This document shows positions 23,053 through 35,210 of a stretch of 64,000 bases of DNA, piece after piece. The stretch is taken from NCBI GenBank assembly GCA_911728435.2, contig OU452202.1, forward strand, positions 8,101,135-8,165,134, read 5' to 3'. Each line of letters begins with the position of its first letter. Within the stretch, counting starts at the first letter, position 1. Under the pieces are notes generated by a model. The model saw only the letters and a program-made list of their open reading frames with translations. It made no database searches and had not been told where the DNA came from. Source of the DNA: Apoderus coryli (Eukaryota; Arthropoda; Insecta; Coleoptera; Attelabidae). The position numbers and the translations under genes are program-made.

Positions 23053-23070
23053 CACTGTATACAGTGACAG
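23053..23070. repeat. 18-bp perfect palindrome GTCACTGTATACAGTGAC
   Basis: The palindrome is centred on TATA and its halves end like Tc1 tips (CACTGTA/TACAGTG). It could be two abutting inverted-repeat ends or an excision scar beside the Tc1 fragment. Confidence 0.6.
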
Positions 23071-24037
23071 TGTATAGGACCGGCCGTGTCTGATGTATCA
23101 GACAGTCCTCGTATACGACACGAGCGGAACACGTTGGGAGTTTAAGCATCAAGATTTATATGTGCAAAGCCAGCGTCTTCTCTTTTAAATATTTATCATC
23201 ATCAGTTAAGGTCTGAAAATAATGAAGTGACGAATACACATATTATAAAATTTTTGCGTTCCATAGAAAATGTCACTGACTAATTGAGTAAAATTTGTTG
23301 TTAGTTTATAATATCAGAAGCATATTATTATAAATGTATCTACTTATATGCGTAACAAGTATTAACAATAGTATTAATTAATATAAAGGTATGTTCCTTG
23401 CTGTTCTAATAGGGACTAGGTACGTGTGCATCTGTCTAAACTTCTAAAAACAAAAACAGTCTTTTTTAGCGTAGGTTTATATGTTCCCGTGTTGGAGCGG
23501 CAATGAAAAATACAGTATACTTTTCTACAAATGAACATACAATTGTTAATATCGACATAAAGGATTTTTAAAATATCATAGGACATGTATTGTTATGAAA
23601 AGTTAAAAGGATAGACGACTACGGTCGGTATTGACATTACAAAGGGATATCGAGTTGTGGTTTTTTATATCATTTTAAACTAAAATTAGAAAGACTATAC
23701 TAGTGAATTGAAATCTGTTTTAACCTCCCGCACACTTATACTATAGTATAATAGTAGGGCTAGATAGTTATCAAGTCAAAAATTCGATATGGAGATTTTG
23801 AAGGAAATACCTCGGGAAATGCACGTTGTAAGGTCGGTCCCCTATGTGTCTCATGTGCATGTAACTATAGCACGTTCCTATATATTTACATGGTATTTCA
23901 GCAACCACAGTGATGTTTTTCTTTCATATAATGTGATATGAATGATGTGAGACAGAATCTGGGAAATAAGCATAAAGGTGACGAGCCTATTTTTTTTTTT
24001 TCGTTTTACTGGCATCTTGTCATGGATTTAACATACA

Positions 24038-24251
24038 GCCAGCGTCAGTATGGATCTACAGTTTAGCGTGGAATCCGAATCACGGTCATCGACTGCCAGC
24101 CGCCAACACCCACGACTATGTAGTCCAGAACTGCTTGGCATAGGCAGTCTACCGACTCGGCCGGAAGCACTGTCCACCCATCCAATCACTCCCCGTGCCA
24201 ACAGGTACTGGACTACCTCGATCGCACCAAGAGGTGTTTCAACATGTGGTT
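24038..24251 (+). CDS. Candidate internal coding exon of an unidentified gene
   Basis: A sharply GC-richer block in AT-rich surroundings. A pyrimidine tract and AACATACAG precede it, and TTG|GTAAAA closes it, so it has acceptor and donor in the right order. One plus frame is open throughout (SVSMDLQFSVESESRSS, then SRQHPRLCSPELLG). A second frame is open over the last two-thirds and looks more protein-like at its end (QQVLDYLDRTKRCFNMWL), so the true frame is uncertain, or a one-base indel lies near 24125. A minus-strand frame is also open, but I see no good splice sites there. I do not recognise the product. It lies on the strand opposite to Snoo. Confidence 0.4.
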
Positions 24252-24259
24252 GGTAAAAA

Positions 24260-25020
24260 TGAATGAAATATGGTTTTAGTTTGAAAGCTTGGAAAGCTCC
24301 ATTTTTAAAATATCAAATATAATTTTTAACCAATTTGAAAATGAAATAAAATAATTCTTGAAAATACTCCAGAAAAAATAAAAAAATAAGATGCGAAACC
24401 TAAAAGAATATGGCCAGGTTTGTCAAATAATAATTAATCATTGACCCCTTTTATTTCAAAATTGAACGAGTTTAAACATATAACAGATCCAAACTAGAGA
24501 AAATTAACAAAATGATAAATGATATAAATAACGGCAACTATGCAACAATGCAGAGAGGAAGCAAAACATCAAGAGCGAATTAATGAAACGCTAAGGTGTG
24601 GTATCTAATGGTAATTATGAATACAGTCTAAGCAGCACACCTTAGAACGATTCGAGAAAAAAAAAACTCCTACATAATAACACAAGTGTAAACCGAAGCA
24701 TCGGCCTTAAGTATTAATTACGATTTAACTTATGCAATGTAAGCTACAGAATCTGCAGGTACGTTTTGTATATTTTTCTTTTAACGCCTAATTGCAACTT
24801 AGTGGATTTTAAAATCTGACACTTCGTAACGCAACAGATCAAAATAAACAAGTTTAGATAAATTACTTGTAGAAAACTCATCATAAACGAACAGCCTTTA
24901 TATGAAGAAAATCTTGTTGTTAATAATACCGGCTGGGTCACCAGCTCTTTTGTGATCCTTCTGGCTCGGGTTTCGCTAATAACCAGAGATGGACGGGTAC
25001 TCAGTACGTAGTAAGAATGA
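24260..25020. other. No supported gene
   Basis: AT-rich sequence. Short open frames only, no motif recognised. Confidence 0.4.
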
Positions 25021-25029
25021 TACGATAAA

Positions 25030-25869
25030 ATTATGTAATTATTGTAAAAGATTAAAAGCTAAACCAAATATTCCAGAAATGTCAATTACCAAAATCAAGA
25101 GTTGTAATTCCTTCTAGAGCATTTTCGTTTGTGGGAGTAGACTAGTTTGGACTATTAGAAGATTAATTGCAAGAAAAACGACAACCAGAAGTAATATATA
25201 TAGTGATAATGGAACAAATTTGAAAGCAGCGGAAAAAGAAGTGAGAGAAGTTTTGCAAAATGTCCACGATGATAAAATTAAACGTGAAATGGTGGCTAAA
25301 AGAATCGATTGGAAATTTATTCCGGCAGCTAGTCCACAAATTGGGAAAGATTGGTGCGGTCTGTCAAAGACACTTTGAAAGTTATTTTACTTTTTAACTT
25401 TATTTGCGGAAGCTGAAAATATTATTAATAGTAGACCTCTTAAATACGTCTCCAGTGATGTGAACGATTTGGAAGCTCTCATACCGAATTATTTTTTAAT
25501 TGGAAGATCCATCAGTGAAAGACCTCCCGCTATTTTCGACATCGATATCAGAAAGCTCATACGGAAACAATGGATATAGGCAGTCAAACCTTAGTGGAAC
25601 AATTTTGGAAACGGTGAATTAATGATTATATTCCGAATTTAATCAAACGAACTAAATGTACGTGAAGAAAGGGACAATATAGATGATCAAACGACGAGAA
25701 ATTATTGGTCACTGGGACGAATTGTAAATATATATCCAGGAAAAGACGGACAGACAAGAGTAGTAGACGTGAATGCATCGACTGGTACTTATAGAAGACC
25801 AACAACTAAAATTTGTATTCTAGAGGAAAGCGAAAACGACATTGACGACGATATTGCCAAGAGGGAGAA
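25030..25869 (+). pseudogene. BEL/Pao retrotransposon pol tail (integrase and C-terminal domain), broken
   Basis: The blocks are in BEL/Pao order. CNYCKRLKAKPNIPEMS is the second half of the integrase zinc domain. IPSRAFSFVGVD is the start of the catalytic core. RRLIARK and IYSDNGTNLKAAEKEV carry the second catalytic Asp. AEAENIINSRPLKYVSSD follows. The C-terminal domain has WSLGRIVNIYPGKDGQTRVV and YRRPTTKICILEE. About 60 residues between the first and second Asp are deleted, and stops and frameshifts occur. The element points right and is followed by a polypurine tract. Confidence 0.85.
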
Positions 25870-25960
25870 TGTTATGTTTTGAATTTTATTAATTGTTGTT
25901 AAATTGTTAGAATTGAAGTTCTCAAATAAATAAAAATTGAAAATCATTTTCAACATCAGT
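25870..25960 (+). repeat. Start of BEL/Pao 3' LTR (truncated or short)
   Basis: The purine run AAGAGGGAGAA (25859-25869) is directly followed by TGTTATGTTTTG, the usual polypurine tract then TG of a 3' LTR. The right limit is uncertain; sequence resembling another transposon follows from about 25985. Confidence 0.5.
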
Positions 25961-25984
25961 TCCCGTTGAATGTTTGGATTGTGG

Positions 25985-26460
25985 GTGAATGCTTAATTGG
26001 ACCGGAATTTATACCAGGAAGACTTACCGGAGAGGTATACCGCTAGTTGAAAGTCGCGATATACTACTACGCGGTGTGAATTTTGGGCGAGAGACATCAT
26101 CGGTCCATTTTTCTTCAAAAATGCAATTGGTCAAGCATTAACCTTGAATGGTGTTTGCTATCGTGTAATGTGTAACTTTTTTTGCCAAAATTGCAATATA
26201 AGGATCTCAACAGCATAGCCACCCAGATCATTCGATTTAACACTTTTGGACTTTTTTTTTTCTTTGGGGTTATTTAAGGTCACAAGTTTATGTGAACAAA
26301 CCCTCAACGATTAATGCCTTCAAAGACGAAACAGTCCTTAAATACTTCATTCGTCATTTCTCCGATGTGTTATTCCATTCATAACAACATGATGTGTACT
26401 TCATTATTCAATAAAGGTTTCACACTTATGCCACGAATATAATATATTATTTTTCATTTA
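25985..26460 (+). pseudogene. Two fused Tc1/mariner-type transposase relics
   Basis: The first piece (25985-26050) reads NVWIVGECLIGPEFIPGRLTGEVY, cognate to the NVWCGILGNHIIGP block of the intact DD41D proteins. A second piece starts at about 26072 (CEFWARDIIGPFFFKNAIGQ) and continues through PPRSFDLTLLDFFFSLGL to about 26400. It comes from a related insect transposase family and has lost the second Asp block. Stops throughout; inactive. Confidence 0.7.
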
Positions 26461-26891
26461 AAACCGGCGCGGTTTTCTTATTGGAACACCGTTTATAATA
26501 ACGGAAGACATAAAAAAATTAAATAAGATAAAACATTCAATTTAAATACACCAAAAAAAAAGTTATATTCTGAAATGAAGCGCCAAAAGACTACTTTCCC
26601 ATGCTAAAATATCGTTGACTATTATAGGAACATCAATTTAGAATCTGCACATATCAGATACATACAAAACAACATAAAAACCTCGTTTAGCAACTTAGGG
26701 TAAAAATAAATATAAACTCGTTTTGCAAAATCTAAAAGCTTATGTAGACATTGTACGTATATCTTTGTAGGTTATCATTCGATTGAACACGTATGCTTAT
26801 TAATACAACGCTTAATTCAAACATGCAAGTTAGGTCCCTATAGTTTTTTTTTTACTAATGAGTACCTACCTATCTAATTTCTAGTTTCTAG

Positions 26892-28572
26892 ATAATTTAA
26901 AATTTTATAAAGCATCAGTTAAAATAATGGAGATACATTTACATTTAGTAAAATTATTCCAGCAATAAATAGAAAATAAGAATTTTATGAACCAAGACTA
27001 CACCGTTTGCAATTGTATTTGAGAGAGAGAGGGTCAAATGTACTCGTATTTCAGAAAACACTTAGTGTAATTCAGATTTTTCAAATGTAATTCAGGAAAT
27101 TTCAATTTTAATTTAGATTTTTCAAATGTAATTCAGAAAATTTCAATTGTAATTCAGATTTTTCAAATGTAAATCAGAAAATTTCAATTGAAATTCAAAT
27201 GCAAATCACATTTTTCAAAAGAAATTCAGAATATTTCAATTGTAATCAGATTTGTCAAATGTAATTCCGATAATTTCAAATGCAATTCAGATTTTTCAAA
27301 AGTAATTCAGAAAATTTCGGGAATTATCAAGTGTAATTCAGAATCAGGTAGATCATTTTTGATACAATAATTTAAAATTTTATAAAACATCAATTAAAAT
27401 AATGGAGATACATTAACATTTAGTAAAATTATTCCAGCAATAAATAGAAAATAAGAATTTTATGAACCAAGTACTACACCGTTTCCAATTGTATTTCAGA
27501 AAGGGTCAAATGTATTTCAGAAAACACTAATTGTAATTCAGATGTTTCAAATGTAATTCAGGAAATTGCAATTGTAATTTAGATTTTTCAAATGTAATTC
27601 AGAAAATTTCAATTGTAGTTCAGATTTTTCAAATGTAAATCAGAAAATTTCAATTGAAATTCAAATGCAATGCACATTTTTCAAAAGAAATTCAGAACAT
27701 TTCAATTGTATTCAGATTTGTCAAATGTAATTCCGATAATTTCAAATGCAATTCAGATGTTTCAAAAGTATTTCAGAAAATTTCCATGGTATTTCGGGAA
27801 TTATCAAATGTAATTCAGAATCAGGTAGATCATTTTTGATGCAATAATTTAAAATTTGTAATAATCAATTGAACAATAGATCATTTTTGATACAATAATT
27901 TAAAATTTTATAAAACATCAATTAAAATAATGGAGATACATTCACATTTAGTAACATTATTCCAGCAATAAATAGAAAATAAGAATTTTATGAACCAAGT
28001 ACTACACCGTTTCCAATTGTATTTCAGAAAGGGTCAAATGTATTTCAGAAAACACTAATTGTAATTCAGATGTTTCAAATGTAATTCAGGAAATTTCAAT
28101 TGTAATTTAGATTTTTCAAATGTAATTCAGAAAATTTCAATTGTAATTCAGATTTTTCAAATGTAAATCAGAAAATTTCAATTGAAATTCAAATGCAAAT
28201 CACATTTTTCAAAAGAAATTCAGAACATTTCAATTGTAATCAGATTTGTCAAATGTAATTCCGATAATTTCAAATGCAATTCAGATGTTTCAAAAGTATT
28301 TCAGAAAATTTCCATGGTATTTCGGGAATTATCAAATGTAATTCAGAATCAGGTAGATCATTTTTGATGCAATAATTTAAAATTTGTAATAATCAATTGA
28401 ACAATAGATCATTTTTGATACAATAATTTAAAATTTTATAAAACATCAATTAAAATAATGGAGATACATTCACATTTAGTAACATTATTCCAGCAATAAA
28501 TAAAAAATAAGAATTTTATGAACCAAGTACTACACCGTTTCCAATTATATTTCAGAAAGGGTCAAATGCTGC
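26892..28572 (+). repeat. Higher-order tandem repeat, 528-bp unit, about 3.3 copies
   Basis: The string ATAATTTAAAATTTTATAAA starts at 26892, 27367, 27895 and 28423. The two full spacings on the right are exactly 528 bp; the leftmost unit is shorter (475). Inside each unit lies a field of about 20-21 bp subrepeats (TTTCAAATGTAATTCAGA and variants). A joining sequence (GGAGATACATT, then CAAGTACTACACCG) separates the fields. The array stops abruptly at about 28570, inside the fourth unit. Open frames here (KCNSD repeats) are products of the repeat, not genes. Confidence 0.93.
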
Positions 28573-29945
28573 CCAATGCTGCTGTGTGGTATGTGGTGCC
28601 GTGTTGGGCTGCAAATTACATTTTGCGGAAAAGGTTTAATAAAAATAAAATAAAATGTGGATTCTCACATAATTACTAAACTAAATAAACAACCCATTTT
28701 GATCCCGATAATGAGTCAAACGCTCATTATTTTGTCCAGAAAAAGTAAAGAAGCGCATCTAGAAATATCCAATAATCCAGAAAAAATGAAGTAAATCCAT
28801 TAAGTCTTATTATTATAAAAAAAATGCCAATAAACAAATTCTTTTTAAAAACCCTGTATTGCAGTTTAACTTAAATTAGCCCTGAATGGAGGCCATTTCC
28901 TAAAAATTGTTAAAGAGAACATAAAAATAAAATTAGATTTTATATAGCACTTCAAACATTAATTATTAATTAAATATCACTTTTTCTCGCGTTTTTAGTT
29001 TTTGGACTTATATAATTTTCCTTGTATGCCCACGATATAAGTAATATAAGAAAACTCAAAATGTCAAACAGACATCAGCAATACTTGGAACTTAAACGAA
29101 TTGAAGTTACATCCAGCATTTCACCAGTTTAAGCCCCTAACGACTATCCTTTGTTTGCGCATTGGAGCTTGACGAATGTAGGATAAAAAGTTTATTAATT
29201 TCAATTTTATCTCGCGTTATGCAATTTCTATTTAAAACTGTGACAATTTTAATTATTATTGGTGAACACTGCTACAATCCTGGATTCTACAGATAGTGTT
29301 AATTTAAGTTTAAAGAATAAATAAATTTCAAAAGTTACTTTCAAGAATCCTTGGAACATTAATAAGGACTCAAGCATGGATTTATACAGAAGTATTGTGA
29401 TTTGTGAGTTTTTATTTATGTAAATTATCCGACTATATTATAGGTATATAAAAATTAGGTATGTTAGAAAAAAATAAATATAAACATTAAGTAGGTATAT
29501 TGTGCGATGAGAAATTATTCAACAAAGTTTTGCACAAGCATTCTAGACAATGCCAATACATATAACAGTTACTAATAATAATTACAACATTGTGTATGCC
29601 ATGCAACAGGATGACCTTGAAAAGTTTAAATTGTCTCCGTCGAATGCTGTTTCTGCCCCCTGCCAACAACTGATGTAATTACCACTAGTTCGAGCTTATT
29701 AGACTGTGCGGTGCCGACAGGCATAGATTTATTAATATTGAGGTACCTACAAAAAACTTTTTGCATCTGTTTGTTATAATAATTTATGTTACGGTAATAA
29801 ATTGTTGGTGAAATACCATCATAGACGAATAAATAGCTCGTCTGGATTATCTCATATTTTCCATTTTTGTATTAGGCTCGGTATTAGGTATTCATTCGCC
29901 AGAACTTTAATTTCGTTTATGGTAAGTATAGATAAAGGTGCAATA
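28573..29945. other. No supported gene
   Basis: After a short GC-richer stretch (28573-28640) the sequence is AT-rich with no recognised feature. Confidence 0.4.
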
Positions 29946-29949
29946 TTGG

Positions 29950-30160
29950 AAAATATTATATGAATTTATGGAGACAATGAATGAACAGTGTATTAGTATT
30001 TGATTTATTATCGCAGTGAAATATTACTTTTCAATGAACTATTTATTAATAACTAAATATATATTTTTAATTGAGAACTTCTAATCAACAATAATTATCT
30101 ACAGGTAAAAAATAATCATCTAAATAATACAGGAATGCAATATTATCTTCAATTGTAACA
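29950..30160 (-). repeat. Candidate 3' LTR of a copia element
   Basis: On the minus strand GAGGGGGAG then TGTTACAATTG follows the pol stop codon immediately. This is the polypurine tract and LTR start typical of insect copia elements. The outer limit is a guess; no second LTR lies in the window to align with. Confidence 0.5.
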
Positions 30161-30167
30161 CTCCCCC

Positions 30168-31310
30168 TCACGAACTGTTTATCTGAACTCCGATGCTTGA
30201 ACAAAGAAAATAGTTACGATTTCCATTTAATGATTTTGTTAAAATGTCAGCTACCATTTCTTCGGTCCGCTTGTATGCTATTTTAATATCACCATTTTTG
30301 ACTACATCCCTTATGAAATGTTCTTTGATAGAAATATGTTTTGTTTTTGAACTGACAATCGGGTTAGATGCTAGACATTGTGGAGCTTGATTGTCATTAT
30401 AAATTAAAATTGTATTATGATGATGACATTCCATATCACTTATAAGGTTTTTGAGGTGTTTGATGCTTCTGTGACACATTATATTCAGCTTCTGCTGTTG
30501 ATAATGCCACTGTCCTTTGTTTTCGAGATTCCCAACTGACTGCTGCATTGGCAAAAATAAAACAGTAACCAGTATACCTATGATTTTCGATCTAATTTAC
30601 GTGACCCCCAATCTGCATCAGCGTATCCTGTAAGGTACATTTGGTAAATTTTCTGGATTTCCTTTTTCCAATTTTAAATTTTCTTCCATAGGAGTTTTTG
30701 CACTTTTGCAATTCAACATTGCAAATTGCTCCAATACGGCGTTGATGTATTTTTGTTGATTGATTGTAATAGTGCCATTTTTTTATTTAAATTCCATTCC
30801 AAGGCAATAAGTTAATCTACCTAAATCTCTTATATCAAAACATTTCATAATCATTTGTTTTACGTGATTTAAACTTTTTTGACTTGATGTCGCTAGAATC
30901 AAATCATCAACATATACAGCAATTATAGCTTTATCTCCCCCTTTGCTTTATATGTACATAGATGGATCTGCACTAGATGATTTAAAACCGATTTCTTTTA
31001 ATGTCGTGTCTAATTTTTCAAACTATTGTATTCCTGCTTGTTTTAGACCGTATAACGCCTTTTTAAGTTGATACACTTTTTCGCTTTTATTTTTTCTTAA
31101 AATCTTCTAACATTGTTGTTGCTTTTTGAAAAATTTCCTGGTTAATATTCATGCTTTCTTCAAAAATAATTTCTTGAAAATATTTCTCTAAATTTTTAGG
31201 TATTTCCATGTATATTTCTTCATCTATGTCGCCGTTTAGGAAAGCTGTACTTATATCAGGTTGACTTAGTTGTACATTTTCTTCAGCAGGTAGGCGTTCG
31301 AAAAGAGTTA
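30168..31310 (-). pseudogene. Ty1/copia pol relic: RT and RNase H
   Basis: Reading right to left, QPDISTAFLNGDIDEEIYME is an RT block, KKALYGLKQAG the next, and AVYVDDLILATSS carries the YVDD catalytic box. GRLTYCLGMEFK follows, then a deletion after ENLPNVPY. The RNase H half reads TGYCFIFANAAVSWESRKQR, NDNQAPQCLASNP, KTKHISIKEHFIRD and ADILTKSLNG. The last 128 codons (30168-30554) are open, while the RT part has several stops and frameshifts. Gag, protease and integrase are not seen to the right. The minus orientation matches the candidate LTR at its end. Confidence 0.9.
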
Positions 31311-31464
31311 AAAACTTAAAACATATTTCTTAAACATAGCAGAAATATTGACTAGTTATTTACAGCTTTTAGTGAATATAACTTAGTTAACTTTGCATAC
31401 ATTCCTTTTCTTGGAGGTTGCACATGGTAAACGCATTATTTCGAAGCTATACTATATATTCTGT

Positions 31465-31665
31465 AAAGGATGGGCACTGAGTGCATCCTGGTTTGTGTCA
31501 CACGTACAGATCAACCCAAGCCAACTCGACTCCCTGTGGGACGTCATAATGTTGTGAGCTCAGAGGGTTTTTACTATTGCAGAGTGCTGACTATACTGGA
31601 AGATGTGGATGTGAGACGGTTGCAAAGAGAACGGAGCTCACTCTTACAAAGCAATTTATAAGACA
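31465..31665 (+). other. GC-rich island with an open frame, unidentified
   Basis: About 200 bp of clearly higher GC begins after TTCTGTAAAG and stops at 31661. The plus frame is open to a TAA (CILVCVTRTDQPKPTRLPVG, then ILEDVDVRRLQRERSSLLQ). It looks protein-derived, either a transposon relic or an old exon, but I cannot name it. Confidence 0.35.
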
Positions 31666-31669
31666 CATC

Positions 31670-33955
31670 GGTTTATTTAGTGATAGATAATTTTACAGAT
31701 TATTTCTCATTGTTCTGATCGATGGGAATTCAATGGGAATAAAAATACTAAAATAGTACAGTTATGAATAACTGCCAATAATTCTTTTTGGTATACGACT
31801 TTTAGAAGAAGTTCTTGAATTTCTTGGGTTTTTGAAGACATATTGGGTATTTTATAAATTTGCTTTGAATGATGCATTATCTATAACAATAATACTTCCA
31901 AGTTTTATATTTTGAATCAATAATTTCTTAAATCACTCATCCTTGATCTTCTGGTGACCCTCATCATCGCATCACTGATTGTAATTTCCTCTTCATCTTG
32001 TGCGATTGGGTTAGCGATGGAACTCTGTCAAGCAGTAGGTTCAGGGATGGGTTTGCGTAGGCTCAGTCATTAAATTTAAATTATGTGCTATGTACACAAT
32101 TTTATATGCCAGAGTGTTTGTCAGTCTATTCATCTTTTTGGAATGAATCCCAGACTATGAAATCATCAAGTGCATGTTTTGTTTTCGTCTCACTAGATAC
32201 TGGGAAAGAAAATTAATTATTGTTCATTTATAGTTAACTGGGCACATAAAACTGTCTTAATAGTTCAGGGCTGTGGTAATATTTACATTCTTATGTCCTC
32301 AGCTAACCAATGCCTTCTAAAGTAATTAGAGTCAACAACAAAAACGCATAACACGAAGTGCTAATGCATTATCGAATTTGAACATGTTTGAGCTCGTGTT
32401 TGAGCCTATGTCCCATACACTTGCTGATATTTAACCGAGTATTTAACCCACTGAAAAAACATTATTTTTTATTGATTACTTATGTAAATAAGATTGCATA
32501 AGAAAAGGCTGTCCCTAGAAAATACAAAGCCCGACAATTTGTTCAGGGATATGTGTGATCCATCTAACTAATCAAAAACCATTTGAGTGATTGTATAAAT
32601 CACATTCACGCGTCTGTAAAATAAGTGACAAATTCGTAACCGTAGATCTACTTGTCAAGAAAAATATTATGAACCCTCGTATAGATATGCTCACATAAGA
32701 TCTAAAGCTGAAATAATCCGATAACAGGCGACTCAAAGTCGATCTAATGAACTCTTCAATAAGTCGATGAATTTACGGACTATTTCTAAAGTTTAACGAT
32801 AAATGACATCACATGTCAGGGTCAGTACTCTTGAAGTGTGTGTCATTTTTTTCAATCCCTCAACTCCAGGGTTTTCAAGAATTCGACCGCAGTAATTAAC
32901 GAAAATGTAACGAGAAAACAATTATTTGAATCTCATTAAATCGAGGATGTTGCAAACCTTTCTGGTATCATATTTAGTACTTATCTATTAGATGCTTGAC
33001 TCTATCTTAGTTTATTGTATTTAATAAAATAACATATAAACATATGGAACCTAAATTTTCATTCCAACGTTGAATATTTCCTTTGTGAATTTAATACCAA
33101 GAAGTGCATGAAATATATTAAGTATAGTATAATCGTAGGTGAGCAGCTGGTGTGCTAAGATAAGAGCACAAGGTAAACACCCAAAAGTCTAGGCGACAGT
33201 CGGTCGTCTAGGTCGAGAGGCGCCTGTTTTAATAATTACCGGCGGAAAAAAATCACCAGAATAACACCTTCAGGGCAAAATATCTCGAAATCGATTTGAA
33301 TAATTGATATTTTGTAAGATTAGCATTTTTAGTAGGTAACGAATAAATATTAATTAATTAGAATTAAATTGGAATGCAGTAAGTAAGTATTCTATTTAGG
33401 ATGTTAAGTAGGTAAAATACCTACTTTTCAACAAAACCTACTAGTTATTATTTTATTGCAAATAATTATCTATTTCGAAGATATATTAACATGATTTGCC
33501 TTTGACTAGGTGAATTACAAAATAACTACGATGCTTATTAATAGAAATCACATGCATTTGCATTTATTGAACATAAAATAAAGTATGACGGGTGTTAAAG
33601 CATAGCCTTTATATTTTATGTTTACAGTCCTGCTCTCCTGCCAACTTGCAGCCTATTTATTTTTTCTCAGCCATAATATTTCCTATTAATATAGGTGTTT
33701 GAGGTAGGTATAAATATTTAATAATAACATTTAGGCATTTGTGAACGTTTATTCAAAAGTCTACTTCGTCAGAATTATGGTTTCTTATTGTACCTAATCA
33801 TGACTCAAGATTGAACGGATTCTCTAAACTAAGGAATTATGGCGATGCTTAATTATTAATAATTTAGTAATAATTGAGATTTACATCACTTCAATAACAA
33901 ACAGCACAGGAAAGGTCGTTAATCTACGTTAAGATTTTTTTTTCTTAATTTTGTA
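31670..33955. other. Probable Snoo intron sequence, no gene recognised
   Basis: This lies directly downstream of the Snoo splice donor on the minus strand. AT-rich, with no exon-like block that I could support. The next Snoo exon was not found in the window. Confidence 0.5.
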
Positions 33956-33974
33956 TCTAATCCAATCGACATAC

Positions 33975-34838
33975 CTGTTTTCGTTTGGGCTGTTCCACAA
34001 CCACTGGAGCAGGAAACGGTATTTTCTCATCATACCTGTCCCTTAATTCGTCCAAACACTTTTCAAACTGTTCTTTTTGCTCTTCGTCATCAGGTATACG
34101 CAAATATTCGCGCCAACCCAAATCGGAATCGAAACCCCAATGCACTGTACGATTCTCCATGTTCTTGTGTACATGGCACACGAATTGTTGGGGTGAAAAT
34201 CCACACTCACACACCTCGCACACAATACATTTGGCCGCTTTTGAGGTGTACAATTCTGGAAAACACTGACCCTTTGATTTCCCAAAGCACTCATGATATA
34301 CCGGAAAAGACATGGCGCTTTTTCGAGGCCTAAGTACAGGTCCAGATTGTCCAAAAAGCAGGGCACTACACAACCGTTCAGCATCAGTTTTTGTTATTAA
34401 ACCACAACTGGGTGCACTGCTGGGGAGAATATTCGCATTCTTAAGAACATTTAATTGTTCAGGTGTAGACCGTGAGAAATACACTTGCAACTGGTCACAT
34501 TCCTGGTAAATCTGTGGCAAATTGAATTCGCGTAATACTGAGTTTAGTATTTGTGCAAAACAAAGTCTTTTTTCACCACCAACGATAAAGCATGAAATTG
34601 ATTTGCCTTGTAAAAGTGTTTCTGTTAATGCACTAGAGGAAGAGTCAGGCGCTGCTAAAATAGGCACTTGTTGTATAACCGGAAAAGAAGCGGGAACAAA
34701 CTCTTCCTCTTTTATCTCCGGAGATGGAAGTTCATTTTTTGTTGCTATCAACGACAAACCTGGACCTTGAAGGCTTTTCGTTGCACTGAACTGGTAGTTT
34801 TTCAATACACTTTTCAGATGAGGTGTTACTTCCATCAT
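33975..34838 (-). CDS. Snoo: Snoo (Ski/Sno co-repressor), first coding exon
   Basis: 288 codons. Starts at ATG-ATG (34838); an in-frame TAA lies three codons upstream, so the start is firm. Residues 7-27 (PHLKSVLKNYQFSATKSLQG) match the R-Smad-binding N-terminus of SKI. Residues about 72-163 are the Ski/Sno DHD domain (LQGKSISCFIVGGEKRLCF, LPSSAPSCGLITKTDAERL). Residues about 178-255 are the Smad4-binding zinc domain (YHECFGKSKGQ, CIVCEVCECGFSPQQFVCHVH, HWGFDSDLGWREYL). The family represses TGF-beta/BMP target genes in the nucleus by holding Smads with co-repressors. The exon ends at AAACAG|GTATGT (donor at 33974-33971), in phase 0. The frame continues only five codons past it, so the C-terminal coiled coil lies in other exons. 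Confidence 0.95.
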
Positions 34839-34869
34839 TGTGAATTACTTATTAAAGCACACAACACAA

Positions 34870-34890
34870 ACCTAAATTAAATTCCACTAT
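34870..34890 (-). promoter_or_regulatory. Possible splice acceptor for the Snoo 5' UTR
   Basis: On the minus strand TTTAATTTAG|GTTTGTG lies about 40 bases upstream of the ATG. If used, exon 1 would be non-coding and lie further right. Confidence 0.35.
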
Positions 34891-35019
34891 GAGTCTTTTT
34901 TACATAACCACTTCACAGATTCACACATACAGTCTTTATCCGTTTATTGCAGGTACATTACACAAAACCGATTAATTTATGACATAACGAAGGTGAGTTT
35001 AAATTACACAAAGATTATT

Positions 35020-35210
35020 CCGAGAGTCCAGCAGGTCCTGTTTCATCGTATTACCGCTACTCCCCCTCTCTGTCTAGTCTGGCAACAAGGCATTAACAAC
35101 AGTGATAGACGTTCGCCCAACATATCTCTTGTCTGACTGTTCTCTGTTCTGTTTATGTGTGACCGGCACGGTAATAGACGTCGCGACAATGTTGCCAAGC
35201 CAAACTGGTA
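35020..35210 (-). promoter_or_regulatory. GC-rich block upstream of Snoo, promoter or 5' exon candidate
   Basis: GC and CpG content rise (CCGAGAGTCC, GACGTCGCGAC, GTGACCGGCACGG) 200-370 bp upstream of the Snoo ATG. Two GTTGCC-containing motifs face each other. This fits a promoter-proximal element, but no TSS can be placed. Just left of it the plus strand has a strong donor (CGAAG|GTGAGT at 34990), hinting at divergent transcription. Confidence 0.35.

Noticed and set aside
27188..28367. Three open frames of about 60 codons with KCNSD repeats
   Set aside because: They follow the 528-bp array and change with its period; repeat-derived.
26892..28572. CRISPR array
   Set aside because: Subrepeats are contiguous and degenerate without unique spacers, and the genome is eukaryotic.
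33985..34880. Plus-strand and third-frame open frames across Snoo exon 1
   Set aside because: Shadows of the well-supported Ski/Sno frame.
34951..34990. Tiny plus-strand exon between GCAG and GTGAGT
   Set aside because: Only the donor is strong; 40 bp without coding evidence is too little to annotate.
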